From the NCBI RefSeq assembly GCF_022662575.1, contig NZ_JALBFU010000003.1:248879-312878 (forward strand): a DNA stretch of 64,000 nucleotides, read 5' to 3'. Both the position numbers and the translations under genes were made by a program. This stretch comes from Luteimonas aquatica (GTDB lineage: Bacteria; Pseudomonadota; Gammaproteobacteria; Xanthomonadales; Xanthomonadaceae). The notes below the pieces were generated by a model. That model saw only the letters and a program-made list of their open reading frames with translations, was not told the origin of the DNA and ran no database searches. This document shows, in pieces, positions 1 to 8,598 of the stretch. How positions within the stretch are numbered: position 1 is the first letter of the stretch; each line of letters starts with the position of its first letter.

Positions 1-61
1 CCGCCAACGCGCCAGGCGCGCCGGAACGGATTCCTGCCACCGCCCGCGACGGCGGGCGGCA

Positions 62-98
62 ATAAAAAACCTGCGGCGCCGGACAGCGCCGCAGGTAC
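62..98 (-). terminator. intrinsic terminator of the candidate small RNA
   Basis: Inverted repeat CCTGCGGCGC / GCGCCGCAGG with a 6-nt loop, followed on the minus strand by TTTTTTATT. Confidence 0.7.
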
Positions 99-236
99 TG
101 GATTGGGGTGACGTCGCGTTTTCGCAGGGGAGACGACGCCTGATTCCACCGTGATGAAATGCCGGGCAGAGGTCTGTTTTGTACTGCGCGTTTGCGTTGT
201 AGTTTGACTCACTCGCTTCGGCGGCAACGTCTGTTG
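62..236 (-). ncRNA. candidate small RNA with own promoter and terminator
   Basis: On the minus strand a consensus -35 (TTGACA, 266-271) lies exactly 17 nt before a -10-like TAGGTT (243-248), which puts the transcript start near 236. About 140 nt further on, a 10-bp GC hairpin (73-98) runs into a T-tract (62-68), a good intrinsic terminator. The stretch between is markedly less GC-rich than its surroundings, and I find no ATG-started reading frame in it. Together this predicts a transcript of about 170-175 nt. It does not resemble 6S RNA, tmRNA, RNase P RNA or 5S rRNA as I know them. An unseen short GTG-started peptide cannot be excluded. Identity unknown. Confidence 0.5.
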
Positions 237-242
237 TGGCGA

Positions 243-271
243 AACCTAATCACGGTTTTTTCCACTGTCAA
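243..271 (-). promoter_or_regulatory. sigma70-like promoter of the candidate small RNA
   Basis: TTGACA at 266-271 and TAGGTT at 243-248 read on the minus strand with 17-nt spacing. The -35 is a perfect match and the -10 keeps the key T1, A2 and T6. This is one of the best-formed promoters in the window. Confidence 0.55.
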
Positions 272-779
272 CACCCCCGCGTAAATTTTTTCGCGGGCGA
301 CTCGCGGCCGCCGCCCGACTCGGAAGCGTCTTCGCCGCGCCGGGATCGCGCACCGACATGCCGACGACGCGTCCGCGTCGTCGAGGCGTTTTCGCGAAAC
401 TACTTTTTTTCAGAGGTTTCCTGCGCGATGCATCGCGCGCGGCAAGGTCGCGGCGCATCCGCGCCGTCGCGTCGACGAAGCGCCGCCGGCGATGCGAACA
501 AGGTGTATCGGACCTGTCCGTGGCCGTGCCGACGACGGCGCGTTTCCGGCACCGCAACAGCCCATTTGCGCAAAACTGCGCAAACTTCCGGCGCCTCCCG
601 CCCCCTGCGCGAAGGGTGCGCGCACCCGTTTCGCGAAGCGCGTCGGCGTCGCGCGCGACCGGCGTCGGCGAGATCGAGCGACGGTTTCCGGTAGCGGCGA
701 TCGCGGCCGGACACGACGTCGATGCGTCCCTCGCGCGAGCTTGCGCCGCGCGTTCGGACGGCGGCGCGGCGCCGGAAAC
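272..779. other. intergenic region without a supported gene
   Basis: Very GC-rich DNA between the candidate small RNA and gcvH. Open frames on both strands translate to arginine-rich, low-complexity sequence typical of non-coding high-GC DNA, with no ribosome-binding site or recognisable domain. I see no feature here apart from the hairpin at its right end. Confidence 0.6.
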
Positions 780-808
780 GACACCGGCCGCACATGGCGG
801 CCGGTGTC
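780..808 (-). terminator. hairpin downstream of gcvH
   Basis: A perfect 12-bp stem (GACACCGGCCGC and its complement) with a 5-nt loop, 37 nt past the gcvH stop. On the minus strand it is followed only by GTTTCC, so the U-tract is poor. It is probably a weak terminator or an mRNA 3'-end stabiliser. Confidence 0.5.
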
Positions 809-845
809 GGGAAGCTGCCGGGCGCCAGGCCCGGTGCGCAGGACG

Positions 846-1241
846 TCAGTGCTCGTCGTCCTCGATCAGCTCGGCGTAGTCGTCCGGGTTCAACAGCTCG
901 TTGAGCTGGTCGGGCTCGCTCGCCTCGACCACGAACAGCCAGCCCTCGCCGTAGGCGTCCTCGTTGATGGTCTCCGGCTTGTCGGCCAGCGCCGAGTTCA
1001 CCGCGGTGACCGTGCCGGAGACCGGCGAGTAGACATCGGAAGCGGCCTTGACCGACTCCACGACCGCGCAGGCGGTGCCCGCCTCGACGCTGTCGCCGAC
1101 GCCCGGCAGGTCGACGTAGACCAGGTCGCCCAGCAGGCCTTGCGCATGATCGGAAATGCCGATGGTGACTTTGCCATCGCCCTCCACGCGGGCCCACTCG
1201 TGGGATTTCATGAACTTCAGGTCGCCTGGGATCTCGCTCAT
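846..1241 (-). CDS. gcvH: glycine cleavage system H protein
   Basis: Lipoyl carrier of the glycine cleavage system, shuttling the aminomethyl group between the P, T and L proteins in the cytoplasm. The 131-aa length is normal. The lipoylation motif ESVKAASD puts the attachment lysine at K65 inside the usual beta-hairpin, and the N-terminal [11 protein letters not shown] signature is present. The ATG has a GGAG ribosome site 6 nt upstream. It follows gcvT by 121 bp on the same strand, so the two may be co-transcribed. gcvP is not in the window. Confidence 0.97.
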   Translation of the reverse strand: MSEIPGDLKFMKSHEWARVEGDGKVTIGISDHAQGLLGDLVYVDLPGVGDSVEAGTACAVVESVKAASDVYSPVSGTVTAVNSALADKPETINEDAYGEGWLFVVEASEPDQLNELLNPDDYAELIEDDEH

Positions 1242-1362
1242 CGGGGGCTCCGGAAACGGGGAGTCTGGGGGAAGGTGGTCGGTAGTTTAAGCGAAGGGAA
1301 TCGGCGCTGTCAGACGCGGCGTGAAGCCGGTCGGCCGGCGCGGCGCCGGCGACAGCCGCGCG

Positions 1363-2475
1363 CTAGCCGGCCACGGCCTGCCCGTCGCGCACGAACGGAA
1401 ACTTCACCACCCGCACCGGCACTTCCTTGCCGCGGATGTCCACGCGCACCTCGCCCGTCTCGCCGGCGGGGACGCGCGCGAAGGCGATCGCCTTGCCCAG
1501 GGTCGGCGAGAAGGTGCCGGACAGGATCTCGCCCTCGCCGCCGGCGGTGAGCACCTTCTGGCCATGGCGCAGCACGCCCTTCTCGTCCATCACCAGGCCG
1601 ATCATCTGCCGCGGCACGCCGCCGGCCTTCTGCTTCTCCAGCGCCTCGCGCCCGGTGAAGGCGCGCGGCGTGCCGGGTTCGACCTCGTCGAGCGCGATCG
1701 TCCATGCCAGCGCCGCCTCGTAGGGCGACACGCTCTCGTCCATGTCCTGGCCGTAGAGGTTCATGCCCGCCTCCAGGCGCAGCGTATCGCGCGCGCCGAG
1801 TCCGGCCGGCTTCACGCCCGCCGCCAGCAGCGCATCCCACAAGGCGACGGCCTGCTGTTCCGGCACGATGATCTCGAACCCGTCCTCGCCGGTGTAGCCG
1901 GTGCGGGCGACGAAGACCTCGATGCCCTCGCGCGTCTTCGCTTCCCCGGCGGCGAACTTGCCGAGCTTGCCGATGCGCTCGCCGTCGGCCTCGGCGATCA
2001 GCCCGAGCGCCTTCTCGCGCGCGTTCGGCCCCTGCACCGCGATCATCGCCAGCTCGGGGCGCTCGCGCACCTCGATGCCGAAGGGCGCGGCCTGGGCGAG
2101 GATCCAGGCCAGGTCCTTCTCGCGGGTGGCGGCGTTGACCACGATGCGGAACCAGGATTCGTCGAGGTAGTAGACGATCAGGTCGTCGATCACGCCGCCC
2201 TGCGCATTCAGCATGCAGGTGTAGAGCGCCTTGCCGGGCTTCTTGAGCTTGTCCACCGAATTGGACACCAACTGGCGCAGGAACTCGCGCACCCGCTCGC
2301 CGCGCAGGTCGACCACGGTCATGTGCGAGACGTCGAACATGCCGGCGTCGCGGCGCACCTGGTGGTGCTCCTCGATCTGCGATCCGTAGTTGAGCGGCAT
2401 GTCCCAGCCGCCGAAGTCGACCATGCGGGCGCCGAGGGCGCGGTGGGCATCATTGAGAACGGTCTTCTGGGACAT
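1363..2475 (-). CDS. gcvT: aminomethyltransferase (glycine cleavage T protein)
   Basis: T protein of the glycine cleavage system. It transfers the methylene group from the H-protein-bound aminomethyl arm to tetrahydrofolate and releases ammonia. At 370 aa it matches the family (about 365). Visible signatures are the N-terminal [20 protein letters not shown], and the central YTGEDGFEI that lines the folate site. The ATG at 2475 begins [11 protein letters not shown], as in other gammaproteobacteria. Upstream in-frame sequence is arginine-rich and unrelated, so I did not extend the start. No strong Shine-Dalgarno is visible. Confidence 0.97.
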   Translation of the reverse strand: MSQKTVLNDAHRALGARMVDFGGWDMPLNYGSQIEEHHQVRRDAGMFDVSHMTVVDLRGERVREFLRQLVSNSVDKLKKPGKALYTCMLNAQGGVIDDLIVYYLDESWFRIVVNAATREKDLAWILAQAAPFGIEVRERPELAMIAVQGPNAREKALGLIAEADGERIGKLGKFAAGEAKTREGIEVFVARTGYTGEDGFEIIVPEQQAVALWDALLAAGVKPAGLGARDTLRLEAGMNLYGQDMDESVSPYEAALAWTIALDEVEPGTPRAFTGREALEKQKAGGVPRQMIGLVMDEKGVLRHGQKVLTAGGEGEILSGTFSPTLGKAIAFARVPAGETGEVRVDIRGKEVPVRVVKFPFVRDGQAVAG

Positions 2476-2555
2476 CGGCGCGGCCTGCGGGGGAAAGACC
2501 GCCATTATTCCAGAGGCCGCGCGCGAAGGCATTGCGCCCCGCGGCCGCGGCGCGG

Positions 2556-3245
2556 CTACTCCATCAGCGGGATGATCCGCACGGCCGGCGCGCTGAGCGT
2601 GGCCTGCGCGTCCGCCCATTGCGGATGCCAGGGCAACTCGATGCCCGAGCCCTGGCCGTGCGCCGCGGTACGGAAGCGCTTGACCGTCCCGTCCGTCAGG
2701 CGCAGCACGATCTCCTCGGCGCGGCCCGGCGCGAACACGATGCCGAGCGCGCGCACCTTCGGCGCCAGGAAGCGCAGCGGCCCGGCCTTCTCGCGCACGC
2801 CGCGCTCCATCACCTGCGCCGCCTCGGTCAGCTGCGCATAGCGCATGCGCGTGCCCTGCGGCGGCCGCGCGCGCAGGCTGTAACCGAGCGTGGTCGTCCC
2901 CTTGGGCTGGTTGACGCGCAGCCTGGCGCCCGCATCCGCCCAGTCCTGCCGCAGCGGCAGGTGCAGGGTGCCGTCGGCGTCCACGCGCAGCGGCACGATC
3001 TCGCGGCCGACGACGGCCTCGATGCGAAAATCCGCCGGCAGCTTCCCGCCCCGCCCGCTCGGCTGCGCGTAGAAGCGCGACGGCGCGAAGACCTGCTGTT
3101 CGTCCACCTCGCGCAGCAGCAGCGCGATGCGCGCCAGGTCCTTGTACGGCACCTCGGCCGCGGGCGCCGCGAACGGCGGCGACGCCAGGCATGCCAGGAG
3201 CGCGGCGCATGCGAACCGCCGCATGCGCGCTGCCGCGCCGTTCAC
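2556..3245 (-). CDS. exported DUF2987-like protein
   Basis: Predicted secreted protein of about 229 aa with a signal peptide (hydrophobic [19 protein letters not shown]). The mature part resembles the DUF2987 family: an N-terminal [19 protein letters not shown] helix and a later [14 protein letters not shown] beta segment. Function unknown. The GTG start at 3245 overlaps the upstream NfeD stop as GTGA, implying translational coupling. An in-frame ATG at 3224 would give a shorter, cleaner signal peptide and is a fair alternative. Last gene of an SPFH-NfeD-DUF2987 operon, although no link between DUF2987 and the SPFH pair is known to me. Confidence 0.65.
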   Translation of the reverse strand: MNGAAARMRRFACAALLACLASPPFAAPAAEVPYKDLARIALLLREVDEQQVFAPSRFYAQPSGRGGKLPADFRIEAVVGREIVPLRVDADGTLHLPLRQDWADAGARLRVNQPKGTTTLGYSLRARPPQGTRMRYAQLTEAAQVMERGVREKAGPLRFLAPKVRALGIVFAPGRAEEIVLRLTDGTVKRFRTAAHGQGSGIELPWHPQWADAQATLSAPAVRIIPLME

Positions 3246-3673
3246 GCCGGCTCCACCACCAGCGTCATGCCGTCGACGGCGACGATCCTGACCATGGCGC
3301 CGCCCGGAAGATCGGCGCCGGCCACGTCCCAGTAGGCGTCGGCGATCTGCACCCTGCCCCGCCCCTGTTCGATCGCGCGCTCCAGCGGCACCACCCGGCC
3401 GATCAGCGCGGCGGCGCGCCGGTTCAACGCCGGCTGGTCGGAAGCGCGGCCGCCGCCGCGGAACCAGCGCCGGCAGACGGCGACGAAGAAGAAGCTCAGC
3501 GCGGCGAACAGCACCGCCTGCCCCAGCAGCGGCATGCCGGGGAACAGCAGCGTCACCAGGAACATCACCCCGGCGGCGAAACCCAGCCACAGCAGGAACG
3601 CGCCGGGCGCGAAGGTCTCCGCCGCGATCAGCAGCAGCGCCAGTCCCGCCCAGGCGTAGACGATCCAGGGCAT
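3242..3673 (-). CDS. NfeD-like membrane protein
   Basis: Small (143 aa) inner-membrane protein of the short NfeD class. Three hydrophobic segments (about residues 4-22, 24-46 and 50-66) are followed by a soluble C-terminal OB-fold-like domain (about 85-143). NfeD proteins are nearly always encoded next to an SPFH/stomatin protein and are thought to work with it in the membrane, as in E. coli YbbK-QmcA. That is the arrangement here, with the SPFH gene just upstream and only 4 nt between. No protease domain is present, unlike long NfeD proteins. Confidence 0.88.
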   Translation of the reverse strand: MPWIVYAWAGLALLLIAAETFAPGAFLLWLGFAAGVMFLVTLLFPGMPLLGQAVLFAALSFFFVAVCRRWFRGGGRASDQPALNRRAAALIGRVVPLERAIEQGRGRVQIADAYWDVAGADLPGGAMVRIVAVDGMTLVVEPA

Positions 3674-3677
3674 GGCC

Positions 3678-4634
3678 TCAGCCTCCCATGCGCGTGGGCA
3701 GCGGCGGCGCGGCGGCCGGGGACCGCTGCAGGGTCTCCTTGGTCAGCTCGGCGATGCCGCCGAGCGCGCCGATGATGGAGGTCGACTCCATCGGCATCAT
3801 CACGAACTTCTGGTTGGGCGCCTCGGCCAGCGCCTTGAAGGCCTCGATGTACTTCTGCGCCACGAAATAGTTGATGGCGTTGACGTTGCCGCCGGCGATG
3901 GCGTCGGAGACCAGCTGCGTCGCCTTGGCCTCGGCCTCGGCCAGGCGCTCGCGCGCCTCGGCCTCGCGGAAGGCGGCCTCGCGCTTGCCTTCGGCCTCCA
4001 GGATCGCCGCCTGCTTCTCGCCCTCGGCGCGCAGGATCTCGGCCTGGCGATGGCCCTCGGCCTCGAGGATGTTGGCGCGCTTCTCGCGCTCGGCCTTCAT
4101 CTGCCGCGCCATCGAATCGACCAGGTCGCGCGGCGGCTGGATGTCCTTCAGCTCGATGCGGTTGACCTTCAGGCCCCAGGGGTGGGTCGCCGCGTCCACG
4201 GCGACCAGCACCTTGGCGTTGATCTCGTCGCGCTTGGACAGCGACTCGTCGAGATCGAGCGAGCCGATCGCCGTGCGGATGTTGGTCATCACCAGGTTGA
4301 GGACGGCCACCTCCAGCTGCGCCACCTCGTAGGCGGCCTTGGCGGCGTCCAGCACCTGGAAATAGACCACGCCGTCGACCTTGACCACGGCGTTGTCCTT
4401 GGTGATCACGTCCTGGCTGGGCACGTCCATCACCTGTTCCATCATGTTGATCTTGCGCCCGACGCTCTGGTAGACCGGGATCAGCACGTGCAGCCCCGGG
4501 TCGAGCGTGTGGGTGTACTTGCCGAAGCGCTCCACCGTCCATTCGTAGCCTTGCGGCACCATGCGCAGCATCTTCGCCAGGAAGATCACCGCGGCGAACA
4601 CCACGACGACGGCAAGCAGGAATCCAGCGGACAT
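3678..4634 (-). CDS. SPFH/band 7 (stomatin-like) membrane protein
   Basis: Stomatin/prohibitin-family protein of 318 aa, similar to E. coli QmcA. One N-terminal transmembrane helix (about residues 4-22) is followed by the SPFH domain (VPQGYEWTVERFGKYTHTL onward). A long charged coiled coil of repeated ILEAEG/EAEARE units (about 185-245) comes next, then the conserved VMMPMES stretch. These proteins form large membrane rings and associate with FtsH or NfeD. The ATG at 4634 has a strong GGGGAGAG site. First gene of the operon with NfeD downstream. Confidence 0.92.
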   Translation of the reverse strand: MSAGFLLAVVVVFAAVIFLAKMLRMVPQGYEWTVERFGKYTHTLDPGLHVLIPVYQSVGRKINMMEQVMDVPSQDVITKDNAVVKVDGVVYFQVLDAAKAAYEVAQLEVAVLNLVMTNIRTAIGSLDLDESLSKRDEINAKVLVAVDAATHPWGLKVNRIELKDIQPPRDLVDSMARQMKAEREKRANILEAEGHRQAEILRAEGEKQAAILEAEGKREAAFREAEARERLAEAEAKATQLVSDAIAGGNVNAINYFVAQKYIEAFKALAEAPNQKFVMMPMESTSIIGALGGIAELTKETLQRSPAAAPPLPTRMGG

Positions 4635-4762
4635 CGCGTCTCTCCCCTCTCCTTGAATGCCGCCAGTATAGGCGCGGGCGGACGCCCGGACCGTGCCGCG
4701 GCCGGACGCGGCGCCGGCGGCGGGCGCGGCGGCGGATGCCAGGGCGGGCGGCGGCCCGGCGC

Positions 4763-5728
4763 TCAGCGTCCCCCTGCCGGCTCCACCCACTTGGCGAACA
4801 CCCGGTCGATGTCGCCGTCGGAGACCGGCTTGCCGGCCTGGAGGTCTTCGGCCTGGCCGAACAGCGGGATGATCATCGCCATGCCGTCGATCTTGGTCTT
4901 CAGGCGCAGGCCCGGCGGCTTCGACAGCAACCCGTCCCAGCGCGCGCGCACCTTCGCCCAGTAGTCGCGGGTGGCCTCCCAATAGGCGTAGGCCGGCTTG
5001 AAGTCGACGTCCTTGGTCTTCTGGTAGTCGTTGAAGCCGAACTCGCGGGCCAGCTCGATCTGCCTGCCGTCCGCCTCGCGCCGCACCTTGGTGTTGAACT
5101 GCTCGTGGGTCCAGCCGGCGGGCGTGATGGTGTGCCGGTTGACGGCCGAGATCGCGTTGTAGTCGCTGCGCTTGGTGTATTCGCGGCGCGGCAGCGGCCG
5201 CCAGCTCGGATCGCCGGTCCAGGTGGGGATGCCGTTGTCGTAGGTCCAGCGGCCGGTGCCGCAGTAGCGCGGCGCGTCGCTCACCTCGAACACGCACTGC
5301 GTCCAGGCGCCGCGGGTCTGCTCGGCCGGCAGCGCACGCACGGTCCAGGTCTGGTCGGCGCTGAACTCGAAGCGGTTCGGCGCCTCGTACACCCAATCCT
5401 GGCGCCAGTGCTTGGTGACGTGGCCGCTCTTCTCGTCCACCAGGATGTGCTGCAGCACCACCCTGGCCGGGGTGTCCTCCACCACGATCACCGTCTCGTT
5501 GCCGCCGCTGCGCATCGCCGGATGGCGCTCGTAGCCGGGCTGCAGCAGCACGGTCTCGTCGAAGGCGAAGTCGACGATGTACTCGCCCTGCATGGCCAGG
5601 ATCGAAGCGTGGTCGCGCGTGCGGTCGGCGGCGGGGTGCGCCGCGCCGGCGGATGCGGGGCCTTGCGCGGCCGCGATGCCGGTTGCGAGTGCCGAGAGGG
5701 TCAGCACGGCTGCCATTTGCGGTTTCAT
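4763..5728 (-). CDS. DUF6607 family exported protein in heme-uptake locus
   Basis: Predicted periplasmic protein of 321 aa with a Sec signal peptide (MKPQMAAVLTLSALATGIAAA). The mature sequence is rich in Trp and Tyr, with ILAMQGEYIVDFAFDET near its start, and matches my recollection of the DUF6607 family. I know of no biochemical function. It lies 59 nt downstream of a heme-type TonB receptor that is itself downstream of a Fur-boxed hemP gene, so iron-regulated expression and a role in heme handling are reasonable inferences. AAGAAGAG precedes the ATG. Confidence 0.75.
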   Translation of the reverse strand: MKPQMAAVLTLSALATGIAAAQGPASAGAAHPAADRTRDHASILAMQGEYIVDFAFDETVLLQPGYERHPAMRSGGNETVIVVEDTPARVVLQHILVDEKSGHVTKHWRQDWVYEAPNRFEFSADQTWTVRALPAEQTRGAWTQCVFEVSDAPRYCGTGRWTYDNGIPTWTGDPSWRPLPRREYTKRSDYNAISAVNRHTITPAGWTHEQFNTKVRREADGRQIELAREFGFNDYQKTKDVDFKPAYAYWEATRDYWAKVRARWDGLLSKPPGLRLKTKIDGMAMIIPLFGQAEDLQAGKPVSDGDIDRVFAKWVEPAGGR

Positions 5729-5787
5729 GCGGTTTCTCTTCTTGGGACTGGACGGAGGTGTTCTGGGGAGACGTTCGCCGGGCGCGC

Positions 5788-8067
5788 TTACCATTCCAGC
5801 GCCAGGCTCATCGAGACGTTGCGGCCGGGCGAGGTGAAGCGGTCCACCACATTGGAACCGGGCGTCACCAGCGGCATGTCGCCGGCGTCGAAGTAGCGGC
5901 GGTCGGCCAGGTTGAACACGCCGACGTTGAAACGGGCGCCAGGCGTGAAGTCCCAGTGGGCCAGCAGGTCGAGCACGGCGTATCCCGGGGTCTGGCGGTA
6001 GTGCGCCGGCGCGCCGCTCTGCACGGGCGGCAGGCGGTCCTTGCGGCCGACGAAGCGGCCGGCCAGCTCCGCCCCCCAGTCCGCATGGTCGTAGGCCACG
6101 CCCAGCGTCGCGGTCAGCGGATCGACGCTGGCCAGGTGGGTCGTGACCGTCCGGTCCTCGATCACCCCGGGCGCCACCTCGACCGCCTCGGCGCCGCGGC
6201 CCTTGCCGCGCGACCAGGCGACGGCGCCGCGCAGCGACCATCCGCTCCAGGCATCCGACAGCGCGGCCAGATCCACGGAGGACTTCAGTTCGACGCCGTA
6301 GATGCGCACGTCGTCGATGTTCTGCGACTGGAAGACCTGCAGGCCTTCGGCGTTGAAGCCGATGAAGCGGGTCGAGTCGATGAAGTCGCGATAGGTGTTG
6401 TAGTAGGTCGACAGGCTGGCCGAGAGCGCCGGGCCGACGAAGCGCAGGCCGGCCTCGTAGCCGTTGCTGGTCTCCGGCTTGAGGTCGGGATTGGGGATCG
6501 CCGTGTAGCCGAACATCCGGTTGGTGAAGCCGATGTTGACGTCGTTGTAGGGCGGCGAGCGGAAGCCGCGCGAGTAGCCGCCGAACAGCGACCATTGCCC
6601 GGCGAAATGCCAGACCGCGCCCAGCTTCGGCGACACGCTGGTCTTGCGCAGGTCCGCGATCTCCAGGCCGGGGTTGTCCTCGCGGAAGATCGCGTCCGCT
6701 CGCGGCTTCAGCTCGTAGCGGTCCACGCGCACGGCCGGGATCAGGCGCAGGCGGTCGTCGGCCAGCGCGATCTCGTCCTGCACGTACAGCGCCGCGTTGG
6801 TGGTCCTGCTGATCGGGAAATCGCGCACCGGGAACACGTCCGGCAGCATCGCGTTGCTCACCGCGCCGCTGTCGAGGTTGTAGACCAGGCCGTCGCGCTT
6901 CTGCCGGGTCTCGGCGCGGGAGACGTCCAGGCCGTAGCTGAGCGTGTGGCGCGCGCCGCCGGTCTCGAACTCCTTGTGGAAATTGGCCTGCACGCCGTAC
7001 AGGCGCTGGTCGAAGTTGAACTGGCGCTCGCGCCGCTCGTTGACGCCGCGCGACGTGCGGCGCACCTCCATCGTGTCCTGGGTGGTCTCGCTGTCCTGGC
7101 GGTAGACCTGCCAGTCCAGGCTGTCGGCGAACCAGGCGCCGACCTCGTCCATCTCGTGCGCCAACGATACGCGGGCGCGCGTCTGGTGATCGTCGCCGGT
7201 CACCAGGCGGTTGGTCGCGCCGGTGGATGCCTGCCGGCCGCGCATGCTGAGCAGATCGGTGTCGGCGCTGTCCTCGTTGCCTTCCACGGTCAGCTTGAAG
7301 CGCTGCGTCGCGCTCGGTTCGTACACCAGCTTGGTCAGCAGGCTGCGGCCGTCGCGGTCCTGCGGGTCGGTCCGGGTGCGCGCGGCGCCTTCGCCGCCGA
7401 CGCGCCCCATGTTCTCGGTCTCCTTGCCCTGGCGATGGTCGACCGCGACCATCGCCGACCAGCGCTCGCTAAGGCGCGCCGCCGCGGTGGCGCCGGCGAA
7501 CAGTCCGCTCCAGCTGCTTTCGTAGCCGAACTTCAGGCCGAAGTAGCTGTCCTTGCCCTCGCCCAGGTAGTCGGACGGATCCTTGGTGACGAAGGAGACC
7601 ACGCCGCCCAGGGCGTCCGAGCCGTACAGCGAGCTGGTCGGCCCGCGCACCACTTCCACGCGCTTGAGCGTGTCGAGGTCGACGAAGTTGCGGTTGGCGT
7701 TGGAGAAGCTGCCGATGGAGAACGCGTCCGAGACCGGGATGCCATCGGTCTGGATGCGCACGCGGTTGCCGCCCAGGCCACGGACGCGGATGTCGCCGAG
7801 GCCGAAGCGGCCGAAGCTGGAGGTGACGCTGATGCCCGGCTCGTAGCGGAACAGGTCCTTCAGGTCGCGCGTGAGGGTCTCGTCCATGCGCGCGCGGTCG
7901 ATGACGTCGACCGTGTTGGGCACGTCGGCGATGACGCGTTCGGTGCGCGTGGCGCTGACCACGACGCGGGTCAGCTCGGCGGTCTGTCCGGGCTCGGGGG
8001 CCTCCTCGGCCAGGGCGATGGAGGGCAATGCCAGGCACAGGGCCAGGGAAAGAGGATGCAGGCGCAT
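5788..8067 (-). CDS. TonB-dependent heme/hemoglobin-type receptor
   Basis: Outer-membrane receptor of about 759 aa. It has a signal peptide (MRLHPLSLALCLALPSIALA), an N-terminal plug with a TonB box-like TRVVVSATRTE and the NRVRIQTDGI core, and then a 22-strand barrel ending in a C-terminal aromatic (LALEW). The extracellular-loop motifs of heme receptors appear as GYSRGFRSPPYNDVN (FRAP-box region) followed by NPDLKPETSNGYE (NPNL box). The order hemP-receptor supports heme or hemoprotein uptake. An upstream GTG at 8082 is possible, but the ATG at 8067 gives a clean signal peptide. Neither has a strong ribosome site. Confidence 0.88.
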   Translation of the reverse strand: MRLHPLSLALCLALPSIALAEEAPEPGQTAELTRVVVSATRTERVIADVPNTVDVIDRARMDETLTRDLKDLFRYEPGISVTSSFGRFGLGDIRVRGLGGNRVRIQTDGIPVSDAFSIGSFSNANRNFVDLDTLKRVEVVRGPTSSLYGSDALGGVVSFVTKDPSDYLGEGKDSYFGLKFGYESSWSGLFAGATAAARLSERWSAMVAVDHRQGKETENMGRVGGEGAARTRTDPQDRDGRSLLTKLVYEPSATQRFKLTVEGNEDSADTDLLSMRGRQASTGATNRLVTGDDHQTRARVSLAHEMDEVGAWFADSLDWQVYRQDSETTQDTMEVRRTSRGVNERRERQFNFDQRLYGVQANFHKEFETGGARHTLSYGLDVSRAETRQKRDGLVYNLDSGAVSNAMLPDVFPVRDFPISRTTNAALYVQDEIALADDRLRLIPAVRVDRYELKPRADAIFREDNPGLEIADLRKTSVSPKLGAVWHFAGQWSLFGGYSRGFRSPPYNDVNIGFTNRMFGYTAIPNPDLKPETSNGYEAGLRFVGPALSASLSTYYNTYRDFIDSTRFIGFNAEGLQVFQSQNIDDVRIYGVELKSSVDLAALSDAWSGWSLRGAVAWSRGKGRGAEAVEVAPGVIEDRTVTTHLASVDPLTATLGVAYDHADWGAELAGRFVGRKDRLPPVQSGAPAHYRQTPGYAVLDLLAHWDFTPGARFNVGVFNLADRRYFDAGDMPLVTPGSNVVDRFTSPGRNVSMSLALEW

Positions 8068-8322
8068 GGATGGAAAGCTCACGTGGAGGAAACGGGGCGA
8101 GCTAGCATCCGGACGAGCCGGCGACGTGGCAGCCTGGAAAGGGCGGATGGGGAAAGCGGACCGGCAACAGGGCGGTGAGCCATCGCGGCGTTCGGCTCCC
8201 CGCCTGAACGCCGACGCCGGCGCGGCGCCGGGCCGGGTATCACGAAGCAGGCGCCACGCCGTTGCGCGCGGCGCCGGGGAATGCGCGGCGCCGGCGGAAG
8301 GCCGAGCGCGCGCCTCGCTGCA

Positions 8323-8529
8323 TTACTTAGTCAGGATGAGCTTGTCGTTGCGCGTGTGGCGCAGGCGGTAGTACTCGTTGCCGTGGCGGATGCGCAGTTC
8401 GCGCTGGCCCTGCAGCAGGCGGGTGCTGTCGATCTCGATCGCCTCCTGAGGCGCGGGCTGGCGCTCGGCGGCGCGCGGCTCCTGCGCTGCGATGGGGGTG
8501 AGGTGCAGTTGCGGGCGGGCGGCGAGCAT
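8323..8529 (-). CDS. hemP: hemin uptake protein HemP
   Basis: Small HemP-family protein. The family signature is in the C-terminal half: STRLLQGQRELRIRHGNEYY followed by RLRHTRNDKLILTK. In several proteobacteria HemP acts as a positive regulator or accessory of heme-receptor expression. The longest frame starts at 8574, but that codon lies inside the Fur box (8560-8578). I chose the ATG at 8529, which has GGAG 8 nt upstream and gives 68 aa; the ATG at 8535 is also possible. The TonB receptor lies 255 nt downstream on the same strand. Confidence 0.88.
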   Translation of the reverse strand: MLAARPQLHLTPIAAQEPRAAERQPAPQEAIEIDSTRLLQGQRELRIRHGNEYYRLRHTRNDKLILTK

Positions 8530-8559
8530 CGTCATGGCTCCGTCGATGGGAGTCATGAT

Positions 8560-8578
8560 GCTAATGATTCTCATTTAA
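8560..8578 (-). promoter_or_regulatory. Fur box upstream of hemP
   Basis: TTAAATGAGAATCATTAGC on the minus strand matches the 19-bp Fur consensus GATAATGATAATCATTATC at 14 of 19 positions, including the AATGA-AATCATTA core. It should repress hemP, the receptor and DUF6607 when iron is sufficient. Confidence 0.8.
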
Positions 8579-8598
8579 AAGTCAACCGAGATGCCCGT

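Noticed and set aside
62-236. Identity of the candidate small RNA as 6S RNA
   Set aside because: In E. coli the gcv genes are near ssrS, which prompted the idea. The sequence lacks the long end-pairing and central bubble pattern of 6S RNA.
236-879. Arginine-rich open frames on both strands left of gcvH
   Set aside because: No ribosome site, no domain and composition typical of non-coding GC-rich DNA.
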